Assembly (NCBI GenBank): GCA_021787035.1
Contig: JAJYMM010000236.1
Coordinates: forward strand, 62,001-126,000
Source of the DNA: Actinomycetes bacterium
GTDB lineage: Bacteria; Actinomycetota; Acidimicrobiia; Acidimicrobiales; Palsa-688
Length of the DNA stretch: 64,000 bases
Reading direction: 5' to 3'
Below the pieces are notes generated by a model. The model was not told the origin of the DNA and ran no database searches. It was given only the letters and a program-made list of their open reading frames with translations. The first letter of the stretch is position 1. Each line of letters begins with the position of its first letter. The position numbers and the translations under genes were made by a program. Positions 26,001 through 36,900 of the stretch are shown here, piece after piece.

Positions 26001-27579
26001 GGGCGTCGGGCTCATCTCGCCCCCTCCCCACCACGACATTTACTCGATCGAGGACCTCGCGCAGCTGATCTATGACTTGAAGAACGCGAACCCCGATGCC
26101 CGCATCAACGTAAAGCTGGTCGCCGAAGCTGGTGTCGGGACGGTGGTCGCTGGCGTTGCCAAGGCCCATGCCGACGTGGTGTTGATATCTGGCCACGACG
26201 GAGGCACGGCAGCGTCGCCCATGAGCTCTACCAAGCACGCGGGCGGTCCCTGGGAGCTCGGGTTGGCCGAGGCACAGCAGACCCTCATGAAAAACGGCCT
26301 TCGTGACCGAGTGGTCCTCCAGGTGGACGGCTCGATGAAGACGGGCCGAGATGTTGTGGTGGCGGCCTTGTTGGGCGCTGAGGAATACGGCTTTTCCACC
26401 GCACCTCTCGTGGTAGAGGGTTGCATAATGATGCGCGTCTGCCACCTCGACACCTGTCCTGTAGGTGTCGCCAGCCAGGACCCTGAGCTCCGCAAGCGCT
26501 TTCGGGGCACGCCTGAGCTCGTTGTCTCCTTTTTCGAGTTCGTGGCACAAGAGGTGCGCGAGATTCTCTCGGAGCTGGGCTTGCGGACTTTGGAGGAGGC
26601 CATCGGCCACGCCGAGGTCCTGGAGGCGCTAGCACCCGACGCGAGCTCGCCTCATTGGAAGGCGGCAGGGCTAGACCTTTCTCGGGTATTGGCTCCACCT
26701 CCAGCGGGCGCGGCTCTCACGTGCACGACCAAGCAAGACCATGAGCTCGAACGGGCCCTCGACGCAAAGCTCATCGCGACATGCCGCTTAGCCCTCGAGG
26801 ACGCAGTGCCCGTGCGCGCGACCTTCGCAGTACGCAACTCCAACCGCGCGGTCGGCACAATGCTCGGGTCCGAGGTGACTCGCCGCCATGGCGGCACCGG
26901 CCTCCCCGATGGCACGATCGAGCTCGACTTCTCTGGTTCTGCGGGCCAGAGCTTCGGGGCGTTCCTGCCTAGGGGAGTGACGCTCCGGCTCTTTGGTGAC
27001 GCTAACGACTACGTCGCAAAGGGCCTTTCTGGCGGGCGAGTGGTGGTGCGCCCCGCGCTCGACGTGCCTGCGAGCTTCGCTGCCGAGGCAAACATCATTG
27101 CCGGCAACGTGATCGGTTATGGGGCCACAGGCGGCGAGATCTTCATCCGGGGCGTGACAGGGGAGCGCTTCTGCGTCCGCAATTCGGGCGCCTTGGCCGT
27201 CGTCGAGGGTGTTGGAGACCACGGTTGTGAGTACATGACGGGAGGAAGGGTCGTAGTGCTCGGTCCGACGGGCCGCAATTTCGCCGCCGGCATGTCGGGT
27301 GGCTTGGTCTACGTTTACGACCGCCATGGCCTTTTTGCTTCAAGGGTCAATACTGAAATGGTCGAGCTCTGCGCTCTGGAAGACGACGACGTAGCCTGGC
27401 TCGCCGGCGTGCTCGAGCGCTATGAGGCCGAGACGGCCTCGCCGGTTGCGGCTCGTGCCCTGGCAGGCCTCGATCGGAGGAGCGGTGGAGCTCGGCTGTT
27501 CGTGAAAGTCGTGCCGGCCGATTACCGGCGGGCCTTGCAGGCCAAGCGCATAGGCCAGGGGGTGCTGGCGCATGGCTGA
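23050..27579 (+). CDS. gltB: Glutamate synthase large subunit GltB
   Basis: Large subunit (1509 residues, full family length) of NADPH-GOGAT, which makes two glutamates from glutamine and 2-oxoglutarate. The N-terminal class II glutamine amidotransferase begins at EHDACGVAF; the Cys there becomes the catalytic N-terminus after removal of a short propeptide. The central and FMN-binding synthase domains follow ([44 protein letters not shown]), with the 3Fe-4S Cys cluster in [11 protein letters not shown], then the C-terminal GXGXG beta-helix domain ([33 protein letters not shown]-like). It overlaps gltD by 8 bases, indicating one operon. Confidence 0.97.
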   Translation: MGSATLYRPEMEHDACGVAFVADLGGRPSHRLVQMGLESLCHLEHRGAKGADPTTGDGAGVLVQVPDRYFREALGLTLPPRGSYATGIAFVSAGAAPFDVALRRFDAIAAEEGLDVLSWREVPVDRGVPGPGAREAMPAFYQVFVAGRRGETGLALERLAFVARKRAEHEVEGLYFASLSGRTVVYKGMLTTPQLPLFYPEFSDPRFESGLVVAHARFSTNTFPSWPLAHPYRYVAHNGEFNTVRGNRNWMRAREAMLASPHFSGDLSRICPVITPGGSDSMSFDEVLELLHLGGRSLPHAVLMMVPEAWEGKYDLAPERRAFYEFHSSLMEPWDGPAAVVFTDGTLIGAQLDRNGFRPLRYWVTDDDIVVLASEVGVLELPASKVVLRGRVQPGRMFLVDTAEGRVVDDDEVKKALAGEHPYDEWLQKERISLDDLPVRRALTPQFSRLVSFQRQFGYSEEEIRLVLLPMATSGAEPIGSMGDDTPLAVLSRRPRLLYDYFRQLFAQVTNPPLDAIREELVTSLASSVGPEGNLLAPGPRSCRQVKLSKPVLTNDELASLLYIDEEGLVPGWSTFAIDGLFHAEGGRSPGSRLKQALDEVCSHVRQAILDGASVVVLSDRHANAERVPVPALLLVSAVHHFLVEEKLRTQVGLVVETGEARTVHQIACLIGYGASAVNPYLAFDTIIDQVRRGAVKDVAARKAVATYLKAASKGVLKTMSKMGISTVASYTGAQVFEAVGLASEMVERYFSGTPSQVEGIGLEGVAAEALARHRVAWAERPAELAHRDLEPGGDWQWRREGEYHLFNPETVFKLQHATRSKSYKIFKQYSRAVDDQSLHLATLRGLLRLRSAAELGRRAVEIDEVEPVSDIVKRFSTGAMSYGAISREAHETLAIAMNRIGAKSNSGEGGEDPERNRPLPGGDSRRSAIRQVAAGRFGVTSEYLVNADDIQIKMAQGAKPGEGGQLPGTKVYPWIAKIRHSTPGVGLISPPPHHDIYSIEDLAQLIYDLKNANPDARINVKLVAEAGVGTVVAGVAKAHADVVLISGHDGGTAASPMSSTKHAGGPWELGLAEAQQTLMKNGLRDRVVLQVDGSMKTGRDVVVAALLGAEEYGFSTAPLVVEGCIMMRVCHLDTCPVGVASQDPELRKRFRGTPELVVSFFEFVAQEVREILSELGLRTLEEAIGHAEVLEALAPDASSPHWKAAGLDLSRVLAPPPAGAALTCTTKQDHELERALDAKLIATCRLALEDAVPVRATFAVRNSNRAVGTMLGSEVTRRHGGTGLPDGTIELDFSGSAGQSFGAFLPRGVTLRLFGDANDYVAKGLSGGRVVVRPALDVPASFAAEANIIAGNVIGYGATGGEIFIRGVTGERFCVRNSGALAVVEGVGDHGCEYMTGGRVVVLGPTGRNFAAGMSGGLVYVYDRHGLFASRVNTEMVELCALEDDDVAWLAGVLERYEAETASPVAARALAGLDRRSGGARLFVKVVPADYRRALQAKRIGQGVLAHG

Positions 27580-29005
27580 CCCTCGGGGCTTCATAAAGTT
27601 TGGGCGACGCGACCCCGAGCACCGTCCCGTGCACCTGCGTGTACGGGACTGGGGCGAGGTCTACGAGCCAATCGACATGAGCGTCCTCTCCGAGCAGGCA
27701 TCGCGCTGCATGGACTGCGCTGTTGCGTTTTGCAGCAGCCTCTACGGCTGCCCGCTCGGCAACCTCATCCCCGACTGGAACGACCTCGTTTACCGGGGCC
27801 GCTGGCGCGATGCCATAGACAGGCTCCACGCGACCAACAACTTCCCCGAGTTCACGGGCAGGATGTGCCCGGCACCCTGTGAGAGCGCGTGCGTGCTTGG
27901 GATAAACGACGACGCCGTGACGATAAAGCAAGTCGAGAAGGAGATAATCGACTACGCCTGGGAGCACGGCTGGGTTGTGCCGGTGCACCCGACGGCACGA
28001 ACGGGCCGGCGCGTGGCTGTTGTCGGTTCCGGGCCCGCCGGTATGGCCGCCGCTCAACAGCTCACCCGCGCTGGCCACGAAGTGGTCGTATACGAGCGCG
28101 ACGACCGCCCGGGAGGGCTCATCCGCTACGGGATCCCGGATTTCAAAATGGACAAGGCGCTGCTCGACCGGCGTTTAGCCCAGATGGAAGAGGAGGGGAC
28201 CGTCTTCGAGTGTGGTATCGACGTGGGCATTGACCTTTCGGTGGAAGACCTGCGTGAGGGCTTCGACGCCGTGGTGATCGCGATCGGCGCTTTATGGCAG
28301 CGTGACATCGAGGCTCCGGGCCGCCACCTCGCAGGAGTCCACCTCGCTATGGAGTACCTCGTGCCCTCCAACCGCGTCCAGGCCCGCCTCTTGGCCGCAC
28401 CGCCGATCGATGCCGGGGGCAAGAAGGTCGTGATAATAGGCGGGGGCGACACCGGTGCGGACTGCCTCGGTACGGCACACCGGCAAGGAGCGGCTTCGGT
28501 CCATCAGTTCGATATCCATGAGCAGCCTCCCCGAGATCGTCCCGAGGAGACGCCATGGCCAGTGTGGCCCTTGATATTGCGGGGTTCGCTTGCCCATGAG
28601 GAGGGCGGTGAGCGGGTGTTCGCCTGCCATACGGACTCTTTTGTCGGTGACGAGGCTGGCCACGTCCGTGGCCTCAGGGCGCACCGGGTGCGCGAGCGTT
28701 CCCGGCGCGTCTACGAAGATGTCGAGGGGAGCTCCTTCGAGCTGGAGGCCGACCTCGTGCTCCTCGCCGTCGGCTTTCGCGGCCCGGAACGCCAGCTCTT
28801 GGAAAAGCTCGGCATCGAGCTGACCGAATCGGGTACGGTGGCGCACGATCAGGACTGGGCGACAAACACGCCTGGCGTCTTCGCGTGCGGTGACGCAACG
28901 CGAGGAGCGAGCTTGATCGTCTGGGCCATCGCTGAAGGCCGCGCCGCAGCTGCCGCGGTCGACCGGTACCTCGTAGGTGAGACACTTTTGCCGGCTGCGC
29001 TGTAA
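27572..29005 (+). CDS. gltD: Glutamate synthase small subunit GltD
   Basis: NADPH-oxidising subunit (477 residues) that feeds electrons to GltB. The N-terminal 4Fe-4S region has CMDCAVAFC and [14 protein letters not shown] plus [13 protein letters not shown]. The FAD motif is [17 protein letters not shown] and the NADPH motif [15 protein letters not shown]; a second FAD contact is [21 protein letters not shown]. The ATG lies inside the end of gltB (8-bp overlap), so translation is coupled. All expected cofactor motifs are present. Confidence 0.96.
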   Translation: MADPRGFIKFGRRDPEHRPVHLRVRDWGEVYEPIDMSVLSEQASRCMDCAVAFCSSLYGCPLGNLIPDWNDLVYRGRWRDAIDRLHATNNFPEFTGRMCPAPCESACVLGINDDAVTIKQVEKEIIDYAWEHGWVVPVHPTARTGRRVAVVGSGPAGMAAAQQLTRAGHEVVVYERDDRPGGLIRYGIPDFKMDKALLDRRLAQMEEEGTVFECGIDVGIDLSVEDLREGFDAVVIAIGALWQRDIEAPGRHLAGVHLAMEYLVPSNRVQARLLAAPPIDAGGKKVVIIGGGDTGADCLGTAHRQGAASVHQFDIHEQPPRDRPEETPWPVWPLILRGSLAHEEGGERVFACHTDSFVGDEAGHVRGLRAHRVRERSRRVYEDVEGSSFELEADLVLLAVGFRGPERQLLEKLGIELTESGTVAHDQDWATNTPGVFACGDATRGASLIVWAIAEGRAAAAAVDRYLVGETLLPAAL

Positions 29006-29156
29006 TGTGATTGCGGTCGTGTTGTAGTGCGGGCGCGAGGCTTTCAGGGCGCGCCAGCCGCCGCCGGGCCAGCACCTTAGGCCACCGACGACTAGTGCAG
29101 GTTTTCGCCCAGTTGCGATCGCCGCCGCTCGGCGCGCCGGCGTGGAACCGCTACCA

Positions 29157-29939
29157 CTACCTGGCCGCTGGCTCCTTGGCCTTGGCCGACAGCAAAGCAC
29201 CACGGGCCACCTTGAACGGATCGCTCGGAGGGTTCGCCGAGCTTGACCCTAGGTGCACAGCGTTGGCCGGCAACAGAGAACCACCTTCGTAGATTTTGAC
29301 GGCGAACGCCTTGGCGCAGTGGGTCGCGAAGTTGAGCCCGTCGAGCAGGCCGAAGTCGACGAAGCGGAAGTAGATCGTGCGCTTGTTGGGCGAGAGCGCC
29401 ACGATGTCGCGTGGCTGGTCAGAGAGCGAGGTCAGGTCCAAGAACTGGCCGCTCGTCACGGAGAGCGAGCCAGCGAAGATCAGCCTGTCCTGTGGGCCGG
29501 CGTGGGTGAAGCGCAGCGCCCAGCCCCCGTCGGGGTCGTACCACACATAGGCGCCGTCACTGCCGGCCGTGAAGCTGGTTGGCGCGCCCTGCACCGCTTG
29601 GGCCCATCCGGGTTTGATGCAGGTGTCGGCCGGCGCTGAGGGAGGCGCCGCCGGGGCGGGCAGCGTGGTCGCCGAAGTCGTCGCCGGCAACGGCACGCCA
29701 GTCGTCGGCACCGCGGCGTCTGGGGACGGGAAGCGGCGGTGGTGGAAATGGAAGCGAGACTCCGCGGCCGCGGCGCTGGTTGGCCCAAGGGCGCCCGCGG
29801 TCACGGTGCCGGAGATCACGAGGGCGGCCAAAAGAGCGCCACGACCGCGGTTTCGGTTCCGCCGCCAACCGGCTCTACCAGCAAGAGGGCGCGGCCCATC
29901 GGCAGCACGCACCTGAGCGGCGCACATGGTGCGGCTCAC
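29157..29939 (-). CDS. Secreted protein of unknown function
   Basis: Exported protein of 260 residues. A long basic N-terminus (GWRRNRNRGRG) precedes a hydrophobic helix (ALLAALVISGTVTAGAL) and an Ala-rich cleavage region, then a Pro/Thr/Ala-rich linker (residues about 75-105). The mature domain carries two Cys (DTCIKPGWAQ and FATHCAKAF), likely a disulfide, and a beta-rich pattern (GAYVWYDPDGGWALRFTH, NKRTIYFRFVDFG, AVHLGSSSANPPSDPF). I do not recognise the family. GTG 29939 follows GAGGATGG; an ATG four codons in is the alternative. It converges on gltD. Confidence 0.6.
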   Translation of the reverse strand: MSRTMCAAQVRAADGPRPLAGRAGWRRNRNRGRGALLAALVISGTVTAGALGPTSAAAAESRFHFHHRRFPSPDAAVPTTGVPLPATTSATTLPAPAAPPSAPADTCIKPGWAQAVQGAPTSFTAGSDGAYVWYDPDGGWALRFTHAGPQDRLIFAGSLSVTSGQFLDLTSLSDQPRDIVALSPNKRTIYFRFVDFGLLDGLNFATHCAKAFAVKIYEGGSLLPANAVHLGSSSANPPSDPFKVARGALLSAKAKEPAAR

Positions 29940-30204
29940 GCCATCCTCGTCTTCCCAGCCATTTTGCCCCTAAGCCAACCTGCCGGCCCACCCGGATCAC
30001 CCTCTATTGTCGGCCGGGATATTGGCCGGCTTGCAATCGAATTGTTATGGAACTGTGAAGACCGTCGCGAACGGGGTGTGGCACCCGTGCGTCAGGGCAT
30101 TAGGGCCTTAAGGCCGTAGGGCGCGGGACCATGGGGCTTGGGGCGCGCCTTCAGGTCTCGGTAAGGTCGGGCTAGTCCGAAGAGCGCGAAAGGAGAGGCC
30201 GCGC
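29940..30204. other. Divergent spacer between secreted protein and xfp leader ORF
   Basis: About 265 bases with no plausible gene. The middle (about 30000-30060) is AT-richer than the rest and probably contains divergent promoters. AAAGGAGAGG at 30189-30198 is the ribosome binding site of the leader ORF that follows. No repeat array or hairpin terminator is seen. Confidence 0.45.
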
Positions 30205-30255
30205 ATGGCACTGACAACCGGTCCCGCCCCGTCCCCGCAGGCCCGTCCACAATGA
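30205..30255 (+). CDS. Leader mini-ORF (16 aa) overlapping the xfp start
   Basis: ATG 30205 has a strong ribosome binding site (AAAGGAGAGG, ending 6 bases upstream) and opens a 16-codon frame, [16 protein letters not shown], whose TGA overlaps the xfp ATG (ATGA at 30252-30255). The xfp start itself has no ribosome binding site, so xfp is probably translated by re-initiation after this peptide. The frame is too short for coding statistics; the evidence is the signal arrangement. Confidence 0.5.
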   Translation: MALTTGPAPSPQARPQ

Positions 30256-32645
30256 GCACTTCCCCCCCTTCAGGCCCGTCCGCACCGGCCGAACAGGTGC
30301 GACCGCTTTCTGTCGAGGAGGAGAGGCTTCTCGATGCTTACTGGCGAGCCGCCAACTACCTCTCGGTAGGGCAGATCTACCTCCTGGCCAACCCACTGTT
30401 GCGCCTGCCTCTCCTGCCTGAGCACGTGAAGCCCCGCCTGCTCGGCCACTGGGGCACGACTCCTGGGCTCAACTTCGTGTACGCCCACATGAACCGGGTC
30501 ATCCGCAACTGGGACCTGAACGCCATGTATGTCATGGGCCCAGGCCACGGCGGGCCAGCTGCGGTTGCCAACGCCTACCTGGAGGGCACCTACAGCGAGG
30601 TCTACACCCATATTACCCAGGATGTCTCCGGTATGGAGCGGCTCTTCCGCCAGTTCAGCTTCCCAGGCGGTATACCTTCCCACGTTGCCCCCGAGACGCC
30701 CGGTTCGATCCACGAAGGCGGGGAGCTCGGGTACGCCCTCTCCCACGCCTACGGCGCCGCCTTCGACAACCCTGACTTGCTCGTGTGCTGCGTGGTGGGC
30801 GACGGCGAGGCCGAAACGGGCCCGTTGGCCACGAGCTGGCACTCCAACAAGTTCCTTGACCCGGTGACGGACGGGGCGGTGCTCCCGATCCTCCACCTGA
30901 ACGGGTACAAGATCGCCAACCCGACCGTCCTCGCCCGGATCGGCGACGCCGAGCTCACTTCCCTGCTTGAAGGGTATGGCTATGAGGTCCACTGGGTCTC
31001 GGGCGACCGCCCGAGCGACATGCACCAGCTGATGGCTGCGACCCTTGACACGGTCGTCGAACGCATTACGGCGATCCAACGCCGGGCGCGAGAAAGCGGC
31101 GACGCGGCTAGGCCACATTGGCCGATGATCGTGCTGCGTTCACCCAAGGGCTGGACAGGCCCCAAAGAGGTTGACGGGCTGCCGGTCGAGGGCACTTGGC
31201 GCGCGCACCAGGTACCACTGTCCGAGGTGCGAAGCAACCCGCAGCATTTGCGCCAGCTCGAGCAGTGGATGCTCAGCTACCGGCCCGATGAGCTCTTCGA
31301 TGAAAAGGGAGGCCTCCTTCCCGAGCTCGCGGCCCTGGCGCCCAAGCGTCACCGCCGCATGAGCGCCAACCCCCATGCCAATGGCGGGCTGCTCCTGCGC
31401 GACCTCGCGATGCCCGACTTCCGCGCTTACGGGGCGTCCGTCGAAAAGCCGGGCGTCTCCCTGTCGGAGTCCACGCGCGCCCTCGGCACTTTCCTCCGGG
31501 ACGTGATGACCGCCAACCCGACGGCTTTCCGGCTCTTCGGGCCCGACGAGGTTGCTTCCAACCGCCTCCAAGCGGTGTTCGACGTAACCGACCGCCAGTG
31601 GGACGCGCAACGGCTCCCGACCGACGACCACCTCGCTCCCTCTGGCCGGGTCATGGAGATGCTCTCGGAGCACCAGTGCCAGGGTTGGTTGGAAGGCTAC
31701 CTGCTCACCGGTAGGCACGGGCTTTTCACCAGCTACGAAGCGTTCATACACATCGTCGACTCGATGTTCAACCAGCATGCCAAGTGGTTGAAGACGACCA
31801 ACCAGATACCTTGGCGGCGGCCGATCGCTTCGCTCAACTACCTGCTGTCGTCGCTCGTGTGGCGCCAGGACCACAACGGGTTCTCGCACCAGGACCCAGG
31901 TTTCATAGACCACGTCGTCAACAAGAAGGCCGAGATCATCCGGGTGTACCTACCCCCCGACACCAATTGCCTTCTCTCGGTCGCCGACCACTGCCTCCGG
32001 AGCCGCCAGTACGTCAACGTCATAGTGGCCGGGAAGCAACCTCAGCTTGACTACTTGTCAATGGAGGACGCGGTCTTGCACTGCACCCGCGGCATTGGGA
32101 TATGGGAGTGGGCGTCAAACGATGGCGGCGACCCCGACGTGGTCATGGCGTGCTGCGGCGATATACCGACCCTGGAAGTGCTGGCCGCCGTCGACCTGCT
32201 CCGCAAGAACCTGCCCTCTCTCAAGGTCCGTGTTGTAAACGTGGTCGACCTGATGCGCCTCCAACCTGAGAGCGAGCATCCCCACGGTCTCTCTGACGGC
32301 GAGTTCGACATCCTCTTCACGAGGGACAAGCCGGTGATATTCGCATACCACGGGTACCCGTGGCTCATCCATCGGTTGACTTACAGGAGGGCCAACCACC
32401 AAAACCTTCACGTGCGAGGCTACAAAGAGGAAGGGACCACGACGACCCCGTTCCGGATGGTATCGCTCAACGACCTTGACCGCTACCACCTGGTGATGGA
32501 CGTTATAGACCGCGTGCCCTTCCTCGGCTCTCATGCCGCCGCCTTGCGCCAGCAGATGGTCGATGAGCGGGTTAAGGCCGAGGCTTACGCGACCAGCCAT
32601 GGCGAGGACGACCCCGCGCTGGCGGGCTGGACATGGCCCTATTGA
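30252..32645 (+). CDS. xfp: Xylulose-5-phosphate/fructose-6-phosphate phosphoketolase
   Basis: TPP enzyme of 797 residues cleaving xylulose 5-phosphate (and often fructose 6-phosphate) with phosphate to acetyl phosphate and glyceraldehyde 3-phosphate (or erythrose 4-phosphate). Family landmarks: [67 protein letters not shown] and the TPP-binding [20 protein letters not shown]; the C-terminal part has [11 protein letters not shown] and [11 protein letters not shown]. The length is normal for the family. The next gene, ackA, turns acetyl phosphate into acetate and ATP, so the pair forms a complete phosphoketolase branch. Its start is coupled to a leader mini-ORF. Confidence 0.97.
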   Translation: MSTSPPSGPSAPAEQVRPLSVEEERLLDAYWRAANYLSVGQIYLLANPLLRLPLLPEHVKPRLLGHWGTTPGLNFVYAHMNRVIRNWDLNAMYVMGPGHGGPAAVANAYLEGTYSEVYTHITQDVSGMERLFRQFSFPGGIPSHVAPETPGSIHEGGELGYALSHAYGAAFDNPDLLVCCVVGDGEAETGPLATSWHSNKFLDPVTDGAVLPILHLNGYKIANPTVLARIGDAELTSLLEGYGYEVHWVSGDRPSDMHQLMAATLDTVVERITAIQRRARESGDAARPHWPMIVLRSPKGWTGPKEVDGLPVEGTWRAHQVPLSEVRSNPQHLRQLEQWMLSYRPDELFDEKGGLLPELAALAPKRHRRMSANPHANGGLLLRDLAMPDFRAYGASVEKPGVSLSESTRALGTFLRDVMTANPTAFRLFGPDEVASNRLQAVFDVTDRQWDAQRLPTDDHLAPSGRVMEMLSEHQCQGWLEGYLLTGRHGLFTSYEAFIHIVDSMFNQHAKWLKTTNQIPWRRPIASLNYLLSSLVWRQDHNGFSHQDPGFIDHVVNKKAEIIRVYLPPDTNCLLSVADHCLRSRQYVNVIVAGKQPQLDYLSMEDAVLHCTRGIGIWEWASNDGGDPDVVMACCGDIPTLEVLAAVDLLRKNLPSLKVRVVNVVDLMRLQPESEHPHGLSDGEFDILFTRDKPVIFAYHGYPWLIHRLTYRRANHQNLHVRGYKEEGTTTTPFRMVSLNDLDRYHLVMDVIDRVPFLGSHAAALRQQMVDERVKAEAYATSHGEDDPALAGWTWPY

Positions 32646-32727
32646 GCCGCCCGTTGGGCCGCCTATTTGGGCCGCCTACTGGGCCGCCTACTGGGCCGCC
32701 TATTGGGACGCCTATTGGGACGCCTAT
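32643..32727. repeat. 12-bp tandem array, about 7 units, between xfp and ackA
   Basis: Units of tgggccgcctat with small variants (one 13 bp long, later units tgggacgcctat). The first, degenerate unit begins with the xfp TGA stop, so the array appears to have grown from the very end of xfp. It fills almost all of the space before ackA. Confidence 0.88.
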
Positions 32728-32751
32728 TGGGGCTTTCTTTTCGGTGCCGCG

Positions 32752-33963
32752 ATGAAGGGCCGCGTCCTCGTCGTCAATGCCGGTTCAAGTAGCGTGAAGT
32801 TGTCGGTCTTGGATGAAGACGACGGGCTCGTTGCGTCCGAGTCAGTTCCGGCGCCTGGGGGTAAGGTCGACCAGGACGCGCTCACCGATGTCGTGAGGCG
32901 CTCTCAGCCGATCAGTGCCGTGGGGCACCGCATCGTCCACGGGGGCACCGAGTTTGTCGAACCGGTCCTTATAGATGAGAAGGTCGTCCGAAAGCTCGAG
33001 GCGCTCGGGGACTTGGCTCCCCTTCATCAGCCAAAGTCCCTCGTTGGACTGGAAGCCGTGAGCAGGCTGCTGCCTGGGGTCCCGGCGGTGGCCTGCTTCG
33101 ACACAGCGTTCCACGCGACCATACCGCCAGAAGCACACACCTATGCGCTCCCGCCGCAGTGGCGGCGGCGCTGGGAGCTTCGCCGCTACGGTTTCCACGG
33201 CCTTTCGCACGCATACGCATCTCGCCGTGTCGCCGAGATGATGGCGGTCCCGATGGTGGTGGCGGCGGCGGCGGCGCCAGCTCCTTCGGCTGGCGGGACC
33301 CACCTGGCGACCGCCACGGCCAGGCCCGCTGGTAAGGCTGGCCCGGGGGCATCGCCCGGTCCGCTCCGCGTGGTGACCTGCCATCTCGGCGCCGGAGCGT
33401 CACTCGCCGCGGTTAGAGGCGGTGCGTCCGTCGACACGACCATGGGTTTCACGCCGCTCGAGGGGCTCGTGATGGCTACCCGTTCGGGTTCGGTCGACCC
33501 CGGTCTCGTGCTCTGGCTAGAAGAGCACGTGGGTATGCCGCCGGCCGAGCTGGCCTCGACCCTCGAGCACCGGTCGGGGCTCTTCGGTCTCGCAGGAACG
33601 CCAGACATGCGCCAGGTACTCGAAGCAGAGGCAGCTGGTGACCAGGCTGCGGTGCTTGCCATGGGCGTTTACCTCCACCGGCTCCGCGGCGCGATCGCTT
33701 CGATGGCGGCAGCCATGGACGGTTTCGATGCGGTCTGTTTTACCGGAGGAGTAGGGGAGCGCTCGGGCCCGGTTCGCCGGCGCGCTGCGGAGGGTCTCGG
33801 GTTCCTTGGCGTCTCCTTGGACCTGGGCAAAAACGAGCACGCCGCTCCCGACTGCGAGCTCTCGGCACAAGGGGCCCGGGTGAGGACGTTCTTGGTGGAG
33901 GCGCGCGAGGACCTCGAGATTGTCCGAGGCGTACGCAGTGTGCTCGGGGGTACCGGCGGGTAG
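32752..33963 (+). CDS. ackA: Acetate kinase
   Basis: Converts acetyl phosphate and ADP to acetate and ATP. The 403-residue protein has the phosphate-binding NAGSSSVKLSVL, GHRIVHGG, FDTAFHATIPPEAH, RRYGFHGLSHAYASRR, CHLGAGASLAAVRGG, DTTMGFTPLEGLVMATRSGSVDP and FTGGVGERSGPVRR, all in order. ATG 32752 is chosen because homology starts at once; the frame upstream is the tandem array. An Ala/Pro/Gly-rich insertion of roughly 35 residues (MVVAAAAAPAPSAGG onward) separates the GLSHAYASRR helix from CHLGAG, which the family normally joins with a short loop. It forms a functional pair with xfp. Confidence 0.95.
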   Translation: MKGRVLVVNAGSSSVKLSVLDEDDGLVASESVPAPGGKVDQDALTDVVRRSQPISAVGHRIVHGGTEFVEPVLIDEKVVRKLEALGDLAPLHQPKSLVGLEAVSRLLPGVPAVACFDTAFHATIPPEAHTYALPPQWRRRWELRRYGFHGLSHAYASRRVAEMMAVPMVVAAAAAPAPSAGGTHLATATARPAGKAGPGASPGPLRVVTCHLGAGASLAAVRGGASVDTTMGFTPLEGLVMATRSGSVDPGLVLWLEEHVGMPPAELASTLEHRSGLFGLAGTPDMRQVLEAEAAGDQAAVLAMGVYLHRLRGAIASMAAAMDGFDAVCFTGGVGERSGPVRRRAAEGLGFLGVSLDLGKNEHAAPDCELSAQGARVRTFLVEAREDLEIVRGVRSVLGGTGG

Positions 33964-33995
33964 CCGTCATAACGGGACGCGCCGGTTTACCGGCG

Positions 33996-36900
33996 ATGAG
34001 CGGCAATGCTGGTGGCATGGCAACCGGCCGACGTGCTCCTGGGCGCCCGCGCCCGCCCGGACGGGGTGAGGCGAGCTCGCCCGGACGGGGTGAGGCGCGC
34101 TCGGCTGCACGCGCGGAAGCCCTCGGGGCCCTTTCTTGGCCGCTCAGGTACCCTGAGGAGCTCCCCGTCACGGGGCGCCGCGACGAGTTGGTTGCCGCGA
34201 TAGCAGCTCACCAGGTCGTGGTCGTGGCGGGTGAGACCGGGTCGGGCAAGAGCACCCAGCTGCCCAAGATCTGCCTCGAAGCTGGCCGAGGCGTCGCTGG
34301 GATGATTGGGCACACCCAGCCGAGGAGGATCGCGGCCCGAAGCGTTGCAGAACGCGTAGCGGACGAGCTCGGCGCGGAGCTGGGTGGTCCCGTCGGGTAC
34401 AAGGTCCGATTTACGGACCGGGTCGGCGACGGCACGCTCATAAAGGTAATGACGGACGGCGTGCTGTTGGCGGAGCTGGCGGGCGACCGGTCCCTCTCTG
34501 CCTACGACACCCTCATAATCGACGAGGCGCACGAGCGCAGCCTCAACATCGACTTCCTGCTCGGGTACCTGGCACTCCTGCTCCCCAAGCGGCCCGAACT
34601 GAAGGTCGTGGTCACCTCCGCCACGATCGATACCGAGTCGTTCTCGCGTCACTTCGCCCACCACGTCGGCTCGGCCCCGGTCATCGAGGTGGCGGGACGT
34701 ACTTACCCGGTCGAGATCCGCTACCGGCCGTTCGGTTCCGACGAAGCTGATCAAGACCCTGGGCAAGGGGGTGGCGTCGCCGTCGGCGACGCCGACGAGG
34801 TCCAAGCCGTGTGCAACGCGGTGGCCGAACTGTCCCGTGAAGGACCTGGCGACATCTTGGTCTTCTTGGCCGGCGAGGCGGAGATACGTGACACCGCCGA
34901 GGCCCTTTCAAAATCCTCGCCCACTGCCACCGAGGTCGTCCCCCTCTATGGCCGCCTTTCTTCTGGCGAACAGCATAGAGTTTTTGCACCGCACGCCGGC
35001 CGGCGCGTGGTGCTCGCCACCAACGTGGCTGAGACTTCGATCACCGTCCCCGGTGTCCGCTACGTAGTGGATGCCGGAACGGCTCGGATTTCCCGTTACG
35101 GCAGGCGCACCAAGGTGCAGAGGCTCCCAATCGAGCGGATCTCACGAGCCTCCGCAGACCAGCGCGCGGGGCGCTGCGGCCGTCTTGGGCCGGGTATATG
35201 CGTGCGGCTCTACTCCGAAGCGGATTACCTGGCGCGCCAGCACTTTACCGAGCCCGAGGTATTGCGGACCAACCTCGCTTCGGTTTTGCTCCAGATGGCG
35301 GCGATAGGCCTCGGCGATATCGAGCGGTTCCCGTTCGTGGACGCCCCTGAGAGGCGGAACGTAAAAGACGGCTTGGCCGTCTTGGAGGAGCTGGGGGCAC
35401 TGCGCCGGGATGGGGCCGCCCCAACCGGCCAACCAACCGGGCAATCGGTGGGCTGGGAGCTCACTTCCACCGGGCGGAAACTCGCCAGGTTGCCGCTTGA
35501 CCCCCGGCTTGGCCGGATGGTGCTCGAAGGTGCACGGCTCGGGTGCTTGGCCGAAGTCCTCGTGATAGTCGCCGGCTTGGCCGTCCAAGACCCGAGGGAA
35601 CGACCGGCCGAAAAGAGGGCTGCGGCTGATGCCCTCCACCGGCGCTTTGACGACCCCGGTTCAGACTTCTTGTCTTACTTGGCCTTGTGGGACTACCTGG
35701 GAGGCAGGCGGGGCGAGATGTCCGGGGCGCAGTTCCGCCGGCTCTGCCAAAAGGAGCTCGTCTCTTACCAGCGGGCGAGGGAGTGGCAGGACGTCCACGC
35801 GGAGATAGTCGGGATCTGCAGGGAAATCCGGCTCTTCCGAGGGAACTTGGAGCAGCCGGCACCGCTCCTTCCACAAAAGCGCAAGGTTCTCTTACACCAG
35901 GCCCTCTTGTCGGGTCTTGTGTCCCATGTCGGTAAAAGAGAGGGAGAGCGTGGCGATTTTTCCGGCCCCCGGGGCGCCCGGTTTGCTCTGTGGCCCACTT
36001 CTGTGCTGGCGAAGAAGGCGCCGCGCTGGGTCATGGCTGCCGAACTCGTCGAAACCCGTCGCCTGTGGGCGCGCGTCGCTGCCCCCGTTAAGCCTGAGTG
36101 GGTTGAGCGCGCCGGTGCCCATCTCCTCGAGTGGTCCTATGGTGAGCCTTTCTGGGAACCGGAACGGGCCGAGGCCGCCCTGGTCGCTCGGGCCACCCTT
36201 TACGGCCTGCCGGTCGTAGTCGGGCGGCGGGTCGCCCTCGCGAGGCTTGGCAGCGAGCAAGCCCGCCGCGCGCGTGAGATATTTGTCCACGAGGCGCTTG
36301 TGGAGGGAGATTGGGATCGCGCTCCAGAGTTTGTGACCCGCAATTCCAAACTGCTGGACGGTTTGCTCGCAGCCGCGAACAGGGCTCGGCGCCCCGGCCT
36401 CGCGCCGGGCAAGGGCGAGCTCTACGACTTTTACGATGCGCGCGTGCCGGGCACGGTGGTGTCGGGGCGGACGTTCGAGGATTGGTGGGCGAGCCTCGGG
36501 CCCGAGCCCCGGCGGAGCCTTGAGGCGACTCCGGAACAGCTCGGGACCGCGCCGGGGGAGGACGGCGGTGCCGAAGCCTTCCCTGATGAGTGGCCGGGTG
36601 GTGACGGCCGAGGGCTCCCGGTCGACTACGACTGGGACGCTCTGGGCGTGACCATCGAAGTCCCCCTTGCACGTCTCGGGGAACTGCGGGAGGAGCTGGA
36701 GTGGCAGGTGCCCGGGCTGCGCCTGGAACTGGTCGAAGCCCTCTTGCGCTCGCTCCCTAAAGACATGCGTCGCGAGCTTGCGCCAATTGGGGAAAGGGCG
36801 AGCGAGTTCGTGGCTAAGCACGGTCCGGCTGAGGGCCCCTTGACGGTCGTACTGGCGCGCTCCATAACGCAAACGAGCGGCCTCGCGCTGCGACCCGAAG

